Source: Peribacillus sp044761665
GTDB taxonomy: Bacteria; Bacillota; Bacilli; Bacillales; DSM-1321
Reading direction: 5' to 3'
DNA: 64,000 nt
NCBI RefSeq assembly: GCF_044761665.1
Contig: NZ_JBIWCW010000001.1
Coordinates: 310,001 to 374,000, forward strand
Under the pieces are notes generated by a model. It ran no database searches and was not told the DNA's origin. It saw only the letters and a program-made list of their open reading frames with translations. Both the position numbers and the translations under genes were made by a program. Shown piece by piece: positions 35,309 to 43,047 of the stretch; position 1 is the first letter of the stretch, and every line of letters starts with the position of its first letter.

Positions 35309-35584
35309 ATGAGGAAATATAGTAGGCTATCTATAGCTTTTAGCAGTATTGGATTAATTGGGATTGGATTACGTTTCTTAAGTACCGTTACTCATGACTA
35401 TTTTTTGTTTGGTTTCATAATAACATAAATCGTGGGAGCCATTTTTAGCTTTATCGCAATAGGAGCAAAAGAAAAAGGCAATGCGAAATTCTTTTCTGTT
35501 GCCTCACTCTTTTTCATCTTATTATGGGTAACCTGGTTTGAACCTTTTGAAGTGATTCGTATGCTAACCTGGATAAAAAACTAA
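35309..35584 (+). pseudogene. Small membrane protein gene with in-frame stop codon
   Basis: ATG at 35309 (GTGGGTG upstream) opens a frame of 91 codons to TAA at 35582-35584, broken only by TAA at 35426-35428 (codon 40). Both halves look coding and hydrophobic: LSIAFSSIGLIGIGLRFLST before the stop, VGAIFSFIAIGAKEKGNAKF and LFFILLWVTWFEPFEVI after it. Either a point nonsense mutation or a sequencing error. It follows the propeller gene by 30 bases and precedes a terminator, so it was probably the fourth gene of the operon. Confidence 0.65.
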
Positions 35585-35593
35585 CCTATATAA

Positions 35594-35622
35594 GAAAAAC
35601 CCGTCTTGGTAACGGGTTTTTC
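35594..35622 (+). terminator. Terminator of the PadR operon
   Basis: AAAAACCCGT pairs with ACGGGTTTTT over a 7-base loop, then TC-rich sequence. Confidence 0.85.
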
Positions 35623-35647
35623 TTCTGTTTACCTTTCTCATGTATTC

Positions 35648-35791
35648 TCACGATTCTCGCTTATCTCGATTATGCTTTCTATAATTGGCACATGAAAATT
35701 TCAAACATTCCCCCTGGACTTGCGGACCATATTTCTCGCGAAAGGCTTCCAAGCAATGGCACTTGTCTTCTTCTTTTTTCGTATCATCCAT
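35648..35791 (-). CDS. 47-residue cysteine-containing peptide
   Basis: MDDTKKEEDKCHCLEAFREK, later GECLKFSCANYRKHNRDKRES: four Cys as CxC and C-x5-C, a possible small metal site. It overlaps the end of the transporter gene by 8 bases, with GGAGGG 10 bases before the ATG at 35791 (another in-frame ATG lies at 35800). Therefore part of the preQ1-controlled transcript. No known function. Confidence 0.55.
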   Translation of the reverse strand: MDDTKKEEDKCHCLEAFREKYGPQVQGECLKFSCANYRKHNRDKRES

Positions 35792-36344
35792 CGAGCGCAT
35801 TCCCTCCCGTACTTAACCGCTTTTCAAGTCTTACATGGATTTTACCCAATAGGACAGCACCGATAGACTGAATGATAGTTTTAACGATAATCTGGCCAAA
35901 AATGGCGGCAGGCACGGCATCCCAAGGCAAAATATTCGCACCCAACGGACTAAGCCCGATCACGACGAATATCGCGGAGTCGAAAAAGCCTCCCACAACC
36001 CCAGAGTAAAACACCCTCCAGCCCAACGGTAGCTTTAAGCGGGTGTATATCTCAGTATCTGCCGTTTCCGCCACCACGAACGATAGGGCAGAAGCAAATA
36101 CGATCAATAATGTGTCCCCTAATAAGAATGATACACTTGCTGATAAAATAAGTGCCATGATAATGCAAAGATAGGTCTTTGCCCTGCCAAATTTATTTTG
36201 AACCAGATCACGAAAGATGAAAGTCCCTCCGATGAACAATGTTCCCATCGGAATGATGAACACACCAAGTTGTAATGGTAAAAAAGCTGCTGTGACCACA
36301 TTTGCGGTGACGATGGATAGTAAATACAATAAAATTCTGATCAT
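35784..36344 (-). CDS. VUT-family transporter, probable queuosine-precursor importer
   Basis: 186-residue membrane protein with about six helices. FIFRDLVQNKFGRAKTYL and SALSFVVAETADTEIYTRL are signatures of the VUT/YhhQ (queuosine precursor transporter) family. A preQ1-I riboswitch with a terminator lies directly upstream, which strongly supports preQ0/preQ1 or queuine-type import. An upstream TTG sits on the ribosome site; ATG at 36344 has AAGGAG at correct distance. Confidence 0.85.
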   Translation of the reverse strand: MIRILLYLLSIVTANVVTAAFLPLQLGVFIIPMGTLFIGGTFIFRDLVQNKFGRAKTYLCIIMALILSASVSFLLGDTLLIVFASALSFVVAETADTEIYTRLKLPLGWRVFYSGVVGGFFDSAIFVVIGLSPLGANILPWDAVPAAIFGQIIVKTIIQSIGAVLLGKIHVRLEKRLSTGGNALDG

Positions 36345-36365
36345 TTCTTCCAATCTCCTTATACA

Positions 36366-36398
36366 GGAAAAACAGCACCCTAAGAAAGAGTGCTGTTC
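36366..36398 (-). terminator. Attenuator of the preQ1 riboswitch (transporter)
   Basis: Minus strand AACAGCACTC...GGGTGCTGTT followed by TTTCC; it sits between aptamer and start codon and is the probable expression platform. Confidence 0.75.
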
Positions 36399-36400
36399 TC

Positions 36401-36433
36401 CTTAGTTTTTTTGAGAGGGTAGCTAGAACCTCT
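36401..36433 (-). promoter_or_regulatory. preQ1 class I riboswitch, upstream of the transporter
   Basis: Minus strand AGAGGTTCTAGCTACCCTCT, then C, seven A residues and CTAAGGAG. This is the preQ1-I H-type pseudoknot: P1 AGAGG/CCTCT, loop TTCTAGCTA with the ligand-pairing C, and the A-rich tail ending in ACTAAGG. A small hairpin CCGCTTAAGGCGG precedes it. Nearly identical to the element at 40281-40313. Confidence 0.92.
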
Positions 36434-36595
36434 TCCGCCTTAAGCGGATTTATCATTTTCCTTCTTAATCTTATCTTGAATGTGGGAGTAAATCAATATT
36501 TTTCCGAATGAATGTCAGCTGTACGACTCTGCATTATATCCATTTTATGACAAACGCTTTATACTAATAAAAAGAGAAGGAAGGGGTTTTTTTAA

Positions 36596-37276
36596 ATGAC
36601 AAAGGACTATGTAAGGGAAAGTTTCAATGAGCATGCCTCTCAATATGATGAGCAACGACGTAAGCTTATTCCGTGCTTTGATGATTTCTACTCGATACCC
36701 ATCACGGTTCTCGAGACGAATAATGACAGACCCGATGTATTGGATATCGGTGCAGGCACCGGACTGTTTTCTTCCTTTCTAAAAGGTAAATTCCCACAAG
36801 CAAAACTGACTCTCATCGATATTTCCGAGAAAATGATGAAAGTTGCAAAAGACCGCTTCAAAAGTGAAAGTGATGTCCAGTATATAATCGCCGACTATAC
36901 GGATTATGTTTTCGAAAACAAGTATGATTTCGTCATTTCCTCCTTATCCATCCATCATTTAACGGATAATGAGAAAAAGAATCTTTATCATTGTCTATAC
37001 GATGCTTTAAAGCCAGGTGGCATGTTCGTGAATGCCGATCAAGTGCTTGGTCAAACATCCCATATTGAGTCGCTTTATAAAGAAGATTGGGCGACTAAAA
37101 TCAATAGCAGTGGCTTAACCAAAGAAGAAGTGGAAGCTGCCCAAGAACGGACGAAGCTTGATAAAATGTCCACACTGGAAGATCAAATTAAATGGTTGCA
37201 CCAAAGCGGGTTTCAGGATGTCGATTGTCTATATAAGTATTTTAATTTCGTTGTGTTATACGGAAGGAAAACGTAA
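36596..37276 (+). CDS. SAM-dependent methyltransferase (class I)
   Basis: 226 residues with motif I VLDIGAGTGLFSSFL, acidic end of beta-2 LTLIDISEKM, and motif IV region YDFVISSLSIHHLTD. Typical small-molecule (ubiE-like) methyltransferase fold. Methyl acceptor unknown. ATG follows GGAAGG. Divergent from the preQ1-controlled transporter; no evidence that they are connected. Confidence 0.85.
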   Translation: MTKDYVRESFNEHASQYDEQRRKLIPCFDDFYSIPITVLETNNDRPDVLDIGAGTGLFSSFLKGKFPQAKLTLIDISEKMMKVAKDRFKSESDVQYIIADYTDYVFENKYDFVISSLSIHHLTDNEKKNLYHCLYDALKPGGMFVNADQVLGQTSHIESLYKEDWATKINSSGLTKEEVEAAQERTKLDKMSTLEDQIKWLHQSGFQDVDCLYKYFNFVVLYGRKT

Positions 37277-37392
37277 ATCAGTCCAGATAGAACACACAGG
37301 AATATATAATAAGAAGAAAAGCGGTATTTTCCCTTCACTGGAAACTACCTTTTCATAAAAAAACAAAAGATGTATGGCGTTTTACCCCTATT

Positions 37393-37431
37393 AAAAAAGA
37401 GCAAGAGAAAATCCCCTGCTTTTTTTAATTT
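37393..37431. terminator. Probable bidirectional terminator
   Basis: AAAAAAGAGCA and TGCTTTTTTT form an AT-rich stem (one bulge) between two convergent genes; A and T runs on each side. Confidence 0.5.
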
Positions 37432-37435
37432 GTTT

Positions 37436-38185
37436 TCATCGTCCCATTTTTAATTGATATGCCTTATCAAGAGTTTCTTTTAAAAGTTCACTTCTCTTCA
37501 AAATATAAGAGGTCCAGAATGTTTTTCCAATTGAAGCAAGTTTTTCATCGGAATAACTGTCACTTTCAAATTTACCCCAGCAGCCATCTTTCGTAAGCTT
37601 ATCCCAAAAAACATAATCAGCGAATTTATTATTTTCGACAGGCACTTCAGAACCCATTGAACCAACCTTTACAAGTTCCGGGCAAAGCCACATTGCCGTA
37701 CATACTGATAAGAAACCAGCATGTCTTTCTTTAAGTCCTTCAATACCTGCTTCCTTTAAAGCCTCTTCCCAAGCTAAATGCCGATGGGTAGTAATTAAAA
37801 TAAGTTCAGGATACTTATAGTTTATTTGTTTGACAAAAGCAGATTCCCAGTAAGCCCCTCCATGTCCATTACATAAAACGAATTTTTTAAAACCTTGTCT
37901 CGATAAATTAAAAATTATCTCTTCCAACATTGAAGTTAACACATTGGGACTCACTGTAATAGTGCCTTTACAGTTAGCATGCTCTTCTGAAGTGTTAAAA
38001 GGAAGTGTTGGTAATACGTAGCCACCTAATAATTCTCCAAAAGCATTTGCATACTGTTCAGCTATTAATGTATCTAAATGCATCGGTAAGTATGGTCCAA
38101 ACTGTTCCGTAGCTCCAACAGAAATTATTGCGATTTCTGTCCCACTTTCCTGAACAATCTTTGTTGAATCTCTAAAACTTAACAT
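37436..38185 (-). CDS. Creatininase-family protein with altered metal motifs
   Basis: 249 residues of the creatininase/creatinine amidohydrolase fold: VGATEQFGPYLPMHLDTLIA, VLCNGHGGAYWES, ERHAGFLSVCTAMW. The usual family motifs are EQHGPHLP, NGHGGN and HAGExETS; here the His after EQ is Phe and the Glu after HAG is Phe. Glu, Asp and the NGH His remain, so one metal site may persist and the second may be lost. Function unknown. Directly downstream of the queCDE strand with its own start; separated from queE by about 180 bases. Confidence 0.75.
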   Translation of the reverse strand: MLSFRDSTKIVQESGTEIAIISVGATEQFGPYLPMHLDTLIAEQYANAFGELLGGYVLPTLPFNTSEEHANCKGTITVSPNVLTSMLEEIIFNLSRQGFKKFVLCNGHGGAYWESAFVKQINYKYPELILITTHRHLAWEEALKEAGIEGLKERHAGFLSVCTAMWLCPELVKVGSMGSEVPVENNKFADYVFWDKLTKDGCWGKFESDSYSDEKLASIGKTFWTSYILKRSELLKETLDKAYQLKMGR

Positions 38186-38364
38186 ATGAAATCTCCTTTT
38201 TCTCCCTAGTCATTTAATTTTATCACTTTTTTATTACCAGGAAAAAGTTTCAAGATCTCCTTCACCTTTTATATTAAATTGCTTTTCTTGTAATTGGTTC
38301 GAAGAATTGTATGAGCCATTTGATCGTATTTGGGATTGTAGTTTGAATATAATTCTATCCATCG

Positions 38365-39093
38365 CTAAACGCCCCGTTTATTTCCCCATATGTACGTATG
38401 TAACTGGGGCAGTACCTTCACATCATTCAGTTCATCATCTGCTATTACCTGATCAATTAACCGTTCATATTTTTTCAAAAGTTCACTGATTAACTGCCTG
38501 TCATCCTTCGTCGCACTGTCATCATTGCCCACCTGTAAGTAAAAAGGAACGTTTGGATAGCGCTTATGCACGTTCTTTGCATACAGATAATCAACCTGAT
38601 CGAAGACGACAACCTTCAAAGAGAATTGGTTTTCGTGCCTTGTGTCGGTTAGCTCTTGTATGATTTGGTCGAGCACTTCAAAATCGGTTTTCATCTTTGA
38701 ACTTGGTGGCTTGGGTGAAATCGTCAGTTCATCAATATCGAGAAACCAATCCTGCCAACGGCTTCCTTGCGTTTCGACGCCGATTTTGATGTTTTTCTCT
38801 TTTAAAAGCGCAATCAAGCCATCAAGATTTTTCAGCAGACCAGGATTTCCTCCCGATATCGTCACAAAGGAAAATCCCTTTCCTCCCTTCGCTTTTAGCT
38901 CAGTCCAAATTTCTTCAGCGGTCATGGGGACGATATCTTCCTTGCCTGTGCCATCCCAGGTGAATGCGGAGTCACACCACGCACACGAATAATCGCAGCC
39001 GGCCGTCCTGACAAACATCGTCTTCTGTCCGATGACCATTCCTTCTCCTTGAATCGTCGGTCCGAAGATTTCCATGACGGGCAATTTACTCAT
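38365..39093 (-). CDS. queE: 7-carboxy-7-deazaguanine synthase QueE (radical SAM)
   Basis: Converts 6-carboxytetrahydropterin to 7-carboxy-7-deazaguanine in queuosine biosynthesis. 242 residues. N-terminal VMEIFGPTIQGEGMVIGQKT, radical SAM cluster CDYSCAWC (CxxxCxxC), SAM-binding TISGGNPG. ATG at 39093 overlaps the queD stop by 8 bases. Last gene of the preQ1-controlled queCDE operon. Confidence 0.95.
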   Translation of the reverse strand: MSKLPVMEIFGPTIQGEGMVIGQKTMFVRTAGCDYSCAWCDSAFTWDGTGKEDIVPMTAEEIWTELKAKGGKGFSFVTISGGNPGLLKNLDGLIALLKEKNIKIGVETQGSRWQDWFLDIDELTISPKPPSSKMKTDFEVLDQIIQELTDTRHENQFSLKVVVFDQVDYLYAKNVHKRYPNVPFYLQVGNDDSATKDDRQLISELLKKYERLIDQVIADDELNDVKVLPQLHTYIWGNKRGV

Positions 39094-39556
39094 AGTCCAT
39101 CCACTCCCGTCTTGCTTCGGCATAACTCGTGGGTGTTTCATATAGACGTACAAATTCGACCCGGGCCCCTTTATAGTCCTTGTTCTTCAGGGAATCAGCC
39201 ATTTTTTCATAAATCCAGACGACGATATTTTCTGCCGTTGTATTCATAAGTGGCAGTGTTTCATTCAAATAGCGGTGATCCAGATGAATCTCGATTTCAT
39301 TTTTCCAAATCTCTTTCAAATCACCAAAGTCGATCATCAACCCGCGGGAGTCATTATAGCCACTCACACCAAAAATGACCTTATAGGTATGGCCATGAAG
39401 ATTCTTGCATTTGCCTTCATACTCATGAAGATGATGTGCGGCATCGAAAGTGAATTCCTTGCTCACCAGCACCCGCCTTTGATGATAGTTTAATTGGTTG
39501 CGTTCAATGTCCTGATCCATTACTTGGAGCTTATCGACAATCTTGTAACCATACAT
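39086..39556 (-). CDS. queD: 6-carboxytetrahydropterin synthase QueD
   Basis: Turns dihydroneopterin triphosphate into 6-carboxytetrahydropterin. 156 residues of the PTPS fold: zinc His in FTFDAAHHLHEYEGKCKNLH and HGHTYKV, active Cys in the same loop, LDHRYLNE and PTAENIVVW-like NTTAENIVVWIYE. ATG at 39556 overlaps the queC stop (TAATG). Confidence 0.95.
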   Translation of the reverse strand: MYGYKIVDKLQVMDQDIERNQLNYHQRRVLVSKEFTFDAAHHLHEYEGKCKNLHGHTYKVIFGVSGYNDSRGLMIDFGDLKEIWKNEIEIHLDHRYLNETLPLMNTTAENIVVWIYEKMADSLKNKDYKGARVEFVRLYETPTSYAEARREWMDYE

Positions 39557-40221
39557 TATAAGGTCACCTGCCGTCTCTTTACATAGTCTTCCAAACCTTT
39601 TTTTCGAAGCTTGCACGCCGGGCACTCCCCACAGCCATCAGCCATGATTCCGTTGTAACAAGTGAGCGTCTTCTCGCGAACGAAATCGAATGCTCCGAGT
39701 TTGTCCGCCATTTCCCATGTTTCCTCTTTATTCAGCCACATAAGCGGCGTATCTATCACAAAGTTCTGGTCCATCGAGAGATTCAAAGTAACGTTCAATG
39801 ATTTGATGAATACATCACGGCAGTCAGGATATCCGCTGAAATCCGTCTCGCAAACCCCGGTTACAATATGCTTCGCCCCAATTTGGCTTGCAAGCACACC
39901 TGCAAACGACATGAACAGTAGATTCCTCCCCGGAACAAATGTTGACGGTAACTCTCCGTCTTCTCCATCCACAACGGCAATATCCTTTCTGGTCAACGCA
40001 TTCGGCGCCAATTGATTCAACAAGGACATGTCCAGCACATGATGGGGAATCCCGAGTTCCTTTGCAATATCCCGTGCACATTCAATTTCCAAGCTGTGCC
40101 GCTGATTATAATCAAACGTCACTGCCTCCACTTCTGCAAACCGCTCCATTGCCCAGAATAAACAGGTCGTACTGTCCTGTCCCCCGCTAAACACCACTAT
40201 TGCCTTTTCCTTCTTCATCAT
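39556..40221 (-). CDS. queC: 7-cyano-7-deazaguanine synthase QueC
   Basis: ATP-dependent conversion of 7-carboxy-7-deazaguanine to preQ0. 221 residues, PP-loop AIVVFSGGQDSTTCLFWA at the N-terminus, LVPGRN-type FVPGRNLLFMS, and C-terminal zinc Cys cluster CYNGIMADGCGECPACKLR. An in-frame ATG at 40242 lies over the AAAAGGAG ribosome site, so ATG 40221 is used. First gene of queCDE; preQ1 riboswitch just upstream. Confidence 0.95.
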   Translation of the reverse strand: MMKKEKAIVVFSGGQDSTTCLFWAMERFAEVEAVTFDYNQRHSLEIECARDIAKELGIPHHVLDMSLLNQLAPNALTRKDIAVVDGEDGELPSTFVPGRNLLFMSFAGVLASQIGAKHIVTGVCETDFSGYPDCRDVFIKSLNVTLNLSMDQNFVIDTPLMWLNKEETWEMADKLGAFDFVREKTLTCYNGIMADGCGECPACKLRKKGLEDYVKRRQVTL

Positions 40222-40244
40222 TTCGATAAAACTCCTTTTCACAG

Positions 40245-40278
40245 AAAAAACAGCACCCTAAGAATAGAGTGCTGCTTC
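40245..40278 (-). terminator. Attenuator of the preQ1 riboswitch (queCDE)
   Basis: Minus strand GCAGCACTCT...AGGGTGCTG followed by TTTTTTC, between aptamer and the queC ribosome site. Confidence 0.78.
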
Positions 40279-40280
40279 TC

Positions 40281-40313
40281 CTTAGTTTTTTTGAGAGGGT
40301 AGCTAGAACCTCT
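40281..40313 (-). promoter_or_regulatory. preQ1 class I riboswitch, upstream of queCDE
   Basis: Minus strand AGAGGTTCTAGCTACCCTCT, C, seven A residues, CTAAGGAG: identical aptamer to that at 36401-36433, again preceded by CCGCTTAAGGCGG. In this family ligand binding favours the terminator, so abundant preQ1 shuts off synthesis. Confidence 0.94.
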
Positions 40314-40435
40314 TCCGCCTTAAGCGGAATATTAATATTCCTAATGTAATCATAACGTAAACCACTAAATCCTATCAAGAAAAATCCATAAAAACAAGAA
40401 TACTCCTAGTCATGCCATCTTTTTATTCTGAAACT

Positions 40436-40462
40436 TAATATATGCTCTCCATTTTCCGATAT
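40436..40462 (+). promoter_or_regulatory. SigD-type promoter of the chemoreceptor gene
   Basis: TAAT, 15-bp spacer, TCCGATAT: matches the SigD pattern TAAA-N15-GCCGATAT with two changes, 40 bases before the MCP start. Confidence 0.65.
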
Positions 40463-40502
40463 ACAAGAGGTACACTACTATACATAAAAAGGGGACATCA
40501 AC

Positions 40503-42182
40503 TTGAAACGTATTAAAACAAAGATATTGATTACATTTATGCTAGTCATTTCTTTATCTATCATCTTAGGAGCCTACAGTATTTACAGTAGCAATAAGTC
40601 CCTGAAATATTCCAGGGATATTATCGACCATGAATTACCACTTCTTATTAAAGATGAGCAATTACTATATAACGTCTCACAAAGAGTGGCATTTGCTAGA
40701 GGGTATATCTTATTCGGGGATAAAAAATATAAAGAGGATTTCCTAGCTTATACCGAAGATAGCAAAAAACTTCAGGACGAACTCTTGGCTTTATCAGATT
40801 CTGAAAGAACGAAGGAATTGATTGAAAAAAGCATAGATTGGAGAACCATGCTCGAAGAACGCGTCTTTACACAGTTTGAGCAAGGAGATGCAAAGCAAGC
40901 TAAACAAATATTATCAAATGAAGTAGCCCCCATCAGTATTGAAGTAATGGCTGGCTTTAAGGAGCTCGCTTCCGAACGCGAAAAATTGATTGTCGATTCT
41001 GGTGAGACCATTATCAGCAGTGGCGAATCTGTTAAAACGACGAGTATCATTTTAACCATCATTACTATCATAGCCGGAATTAGTTTGGCCCTAGTCACTG
41101 CCACCCTCATTACAAAACCCATCCTAAAAATCCGGGATAGAATGAAGTTAGTGGAGAATGGCGAATTAAACCACGAACCACTTAAACAGACAACAAAAGA
41201 TGAACTCGGAGAATTGACACTTTCCGCCAACGAAATGCAGAGGAACCTTCGCGAAATCATTGAAAAAATGTTGAATGTTTCTGAATCCGTTACGAGCAAA
41301 AGCGAAGAGCTGACCCAATCGGCAAATGAAGTACAACAAGGAAGCAGTCAGATAGCAACCACCATGTACGAACTATCGGAAGGTTCAGAGTCACAAGCAA
41401 ACCAGGCAACAGAAATTGTCCGTATGATGGAAAAATTCTCAAGCAAAATTCAAAAGGCTCATCTAGAGGGAGAAGAAATTTCCCAAACTTCCACCGAGAT
41501 CCTATCCTTGACCAAGGAAGGAATGACATTAATGAACAATTCGGTGCAACAAATGCAAACGATTGACGGAATTGTAAAACAAGCCGTGGAAGAAGTAAAA
41601 GGTCTTGATTCTCAATCACAGGAAATTTCAAAGCTGGTTCAAGTCATACAGGATATCTCCAATCAAACTAATTTACTTGCCTTAAATGCAGCTATCGAGG
41701 CTGCTCGCGCCGGCGAACATGGAAAAGGATTTGCCGTCGTCGCCGAAGAAGTTCGCAAACTTGCAGAACAAGTTACAGACTCTGTTGGGGATATTACAGG
41801 AATCGTTACAGCTATTCAAACTGGTTCAAAAACCGTCGTTCACTCCTTGGAAGAGGGATATACACAAGTAGATGAAGGCACCAAACAAATTACCATCACC
41901 GGCCAAACATTTGAAACGATCAATCAGTCAGTCGGAGCCATGAGCACAAAATTACAACTTATAACCAACGACTTACACTATATCTCTACCAATAGCAAAA
42001 AAATTAACCAAGCCGTCGAAGACATCGCAGCCGTGTCTGAAGAATCAGCAGCGGGAATTGAACAAGTTTCCGCCTCAGCACAGCAATCCAGCTCTTCCAT
42101 GGACGAAATCACCAACCATGCCAGTGAACTCTCCATATCGGCTGAACAGCTAACAGATCAAGTTAAAAAGTTCAGATTATGA
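40503..42182 (+). CDS. Methyl-accepting chemotaxis protein (4HB/YvaQ-like)
   Basis: 559-residue chemoreceptor: N-terminal TM (ILITFMLVISLSIILGAYSIY), extracellular four-helix-bundle-like domain (about 35-175), second TM (TSIILTIITIIAGISLALVT), HAMP, then a signalling domain with the hairpin tip DISNQTNLLALNAAIEAARA and GEHGKGFAVVAEEVRKLAE. TTG start with AAGGGG upstream. A SigD-type promoter fits motility control. Ligand unknown. Confidence 0.93.
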   Translation: MKRIKTKILITFMLVISLSIILGAYSIYSSNKSLKYSRDIIDHELPLLIKDEQLLYNVSQRVAFARGYILFGDKKYKEDFLAYTEDSKKLQDELLALSDSERTKELIEKSIDWRTMLEERVFTQFEQGDAKQAKQILSNEVAPISIEVMAGFKELASEREKLIVDSGETIISSGESVKTTSIILTIITIIAGISLALVTATLITKPILKIRDRMKLVENGELNHEPLKQTTKDELGELTLSANEMQRNLREIIEKMLNVSESVTSKSEELTQSANEVQQGSSQIATTMYELSEGSESQANQATEIVRMMEKFSSKIQKAHLEGEEISQTSTEILSLTKEGMTLMNNSVQQMQTIDGIVKQAVEEVKGLDSQSQEISKLVQVIQDISNQTNLLALNAAIEAARAGEHGKGFAVVAEEVRKLAEQVTDSVGDITGIVTAIQTGSKTVVHSLEEGYTQVDEGTKQITITGQTFETINQSVGAMSTKLQLITNDLHYISTNSKKINQAVEDIAAVSEESAAGIEQVSASAQQSSSSMDEITNHASELSISAEQLTDQVKKFRL

Positions 42183-42192
42183 AATTAGCAGC

Positions 42193-42228
42193 GACTTCTC
42201 ACAATTATATGTGGGAAGTTCTTTTTAT
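42193..42228 (+). terminator. Terminator of the chemoreceptor gene
   Basis: ACTTCTCAC pairs with GTGGGAAGT (one G-U) followed by TCTTTTTATTT. Confidence 0.75.
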
Positions 42229-42728
42229 TTCAGACGGTATACTCACCTTCCCGATAACAATTATTTCCTCTATATTAAAATTGTTTTACTATCGTGAATA
42301 TGGGGAATAAACTAATAACAGCATATAACAAATAAATAATAGAAAAAATCATCATCAGAATCTTTTACAGAGAGAAATATTCAACTTTCACTATTATTTT
42401 CTGAATATTCAACGTATAATAAATATTACTCCAGTAATATTTATATCAGAAAACAGTAGAATTACTACTTCCTCTCTAGAAGTGTTAGCACGCTTTTAAA
42501 AAACAGCAATCCAAAACAACTCTAAAATACTCTCATTAAGAAACCCGATTAAACTTTCAAAAGTTCCTGAAAGATCTCACATCATTAACATGATCCTTAT
42601 CTAGAATATGAAACTAAATAACTACTTATTGTAATTTTTATTACCTTTTTATAATAAATGGTTAAATTTCACCCAAAGTATGTTACTATTAACCTAATAC
42701 TTTTTAACCAAAACAAGGAGGAATTCAT
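42229..42728. other. Gene-free AT-rich stretch
   Basis: About 500 bases, very AT-rich, with no credible coding frame on either strand. It ends in the strong ribosome site of the 66-residue gene; a TACTATTAA -10-like motif near 42684 could serve it. Nothing else identified. Confidence 0.6.
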
Positions 42729-42929
42729 ATGAAACGATTTTTCAAATTCATAGCAAAGTTAAACGAAGGGAAAGCCCAAGAAGAATTCTTTCGCAACGAA
42801 TACGAAAATTATCTGAAGATGAATTCTGCCGATAAAGGGAACAGAAGATTGGCACCTATGCTTTATGTTATAGATGGTGGCAAAAAGGACTCTCGCCCAA
42901 TGGTTTCTGACAGAAAGAAATCTAGTTGA
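42729..42929 (+). CDS. 66-residue hypothetical protein
   Basis: Basic, soluble small protein (MKRFFKFIAKLNEGKAQEEF ... MLYVIDGGKKDSRPM). Near-perfect ribosome site (AAGGAGG, 9 bases before ATG) and a terminator about 85 bases after the stop support expression. Stands alone in about 1.4 kb of AT-rich sequence before the capsule operon. Family not recognised. Confidence 0.65.
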   Translation: MKRFFKFIAKLNEGKAQEEFFRNEYENYLKMNSADKGNRRLAPMLYVIDGGKKDSRPMVSDRKKSS

Positions 42930-43014
42930 ACACTGGCGTAAAATAATCTCTACTATTATTGAATTAAGTTTCATTTGAACCTTAACCCTTATAATTTTAA
43001 AAATAGTATCATCC

Positions 43015-43047
43015 GAAAGCTCAGAAATTTATTCTGAGCTTTTTTTA
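43015..43047 (+). terminator. Terminator after the 66-residue gene
   Basis: AAAGCTCAGA pairs with TCTGAGCTTT over a 7-base loop, then T run. Confidence 0.85.

Noticed and set aside
36208..36456. Minus-strand frame through the first preQ1 riboswitch (and its likeness at 40187-40378)
   Set aside because: The shared peptide PLKAEEVLATLSKKLR is only the translation of the duplicated riboswitch sequence.
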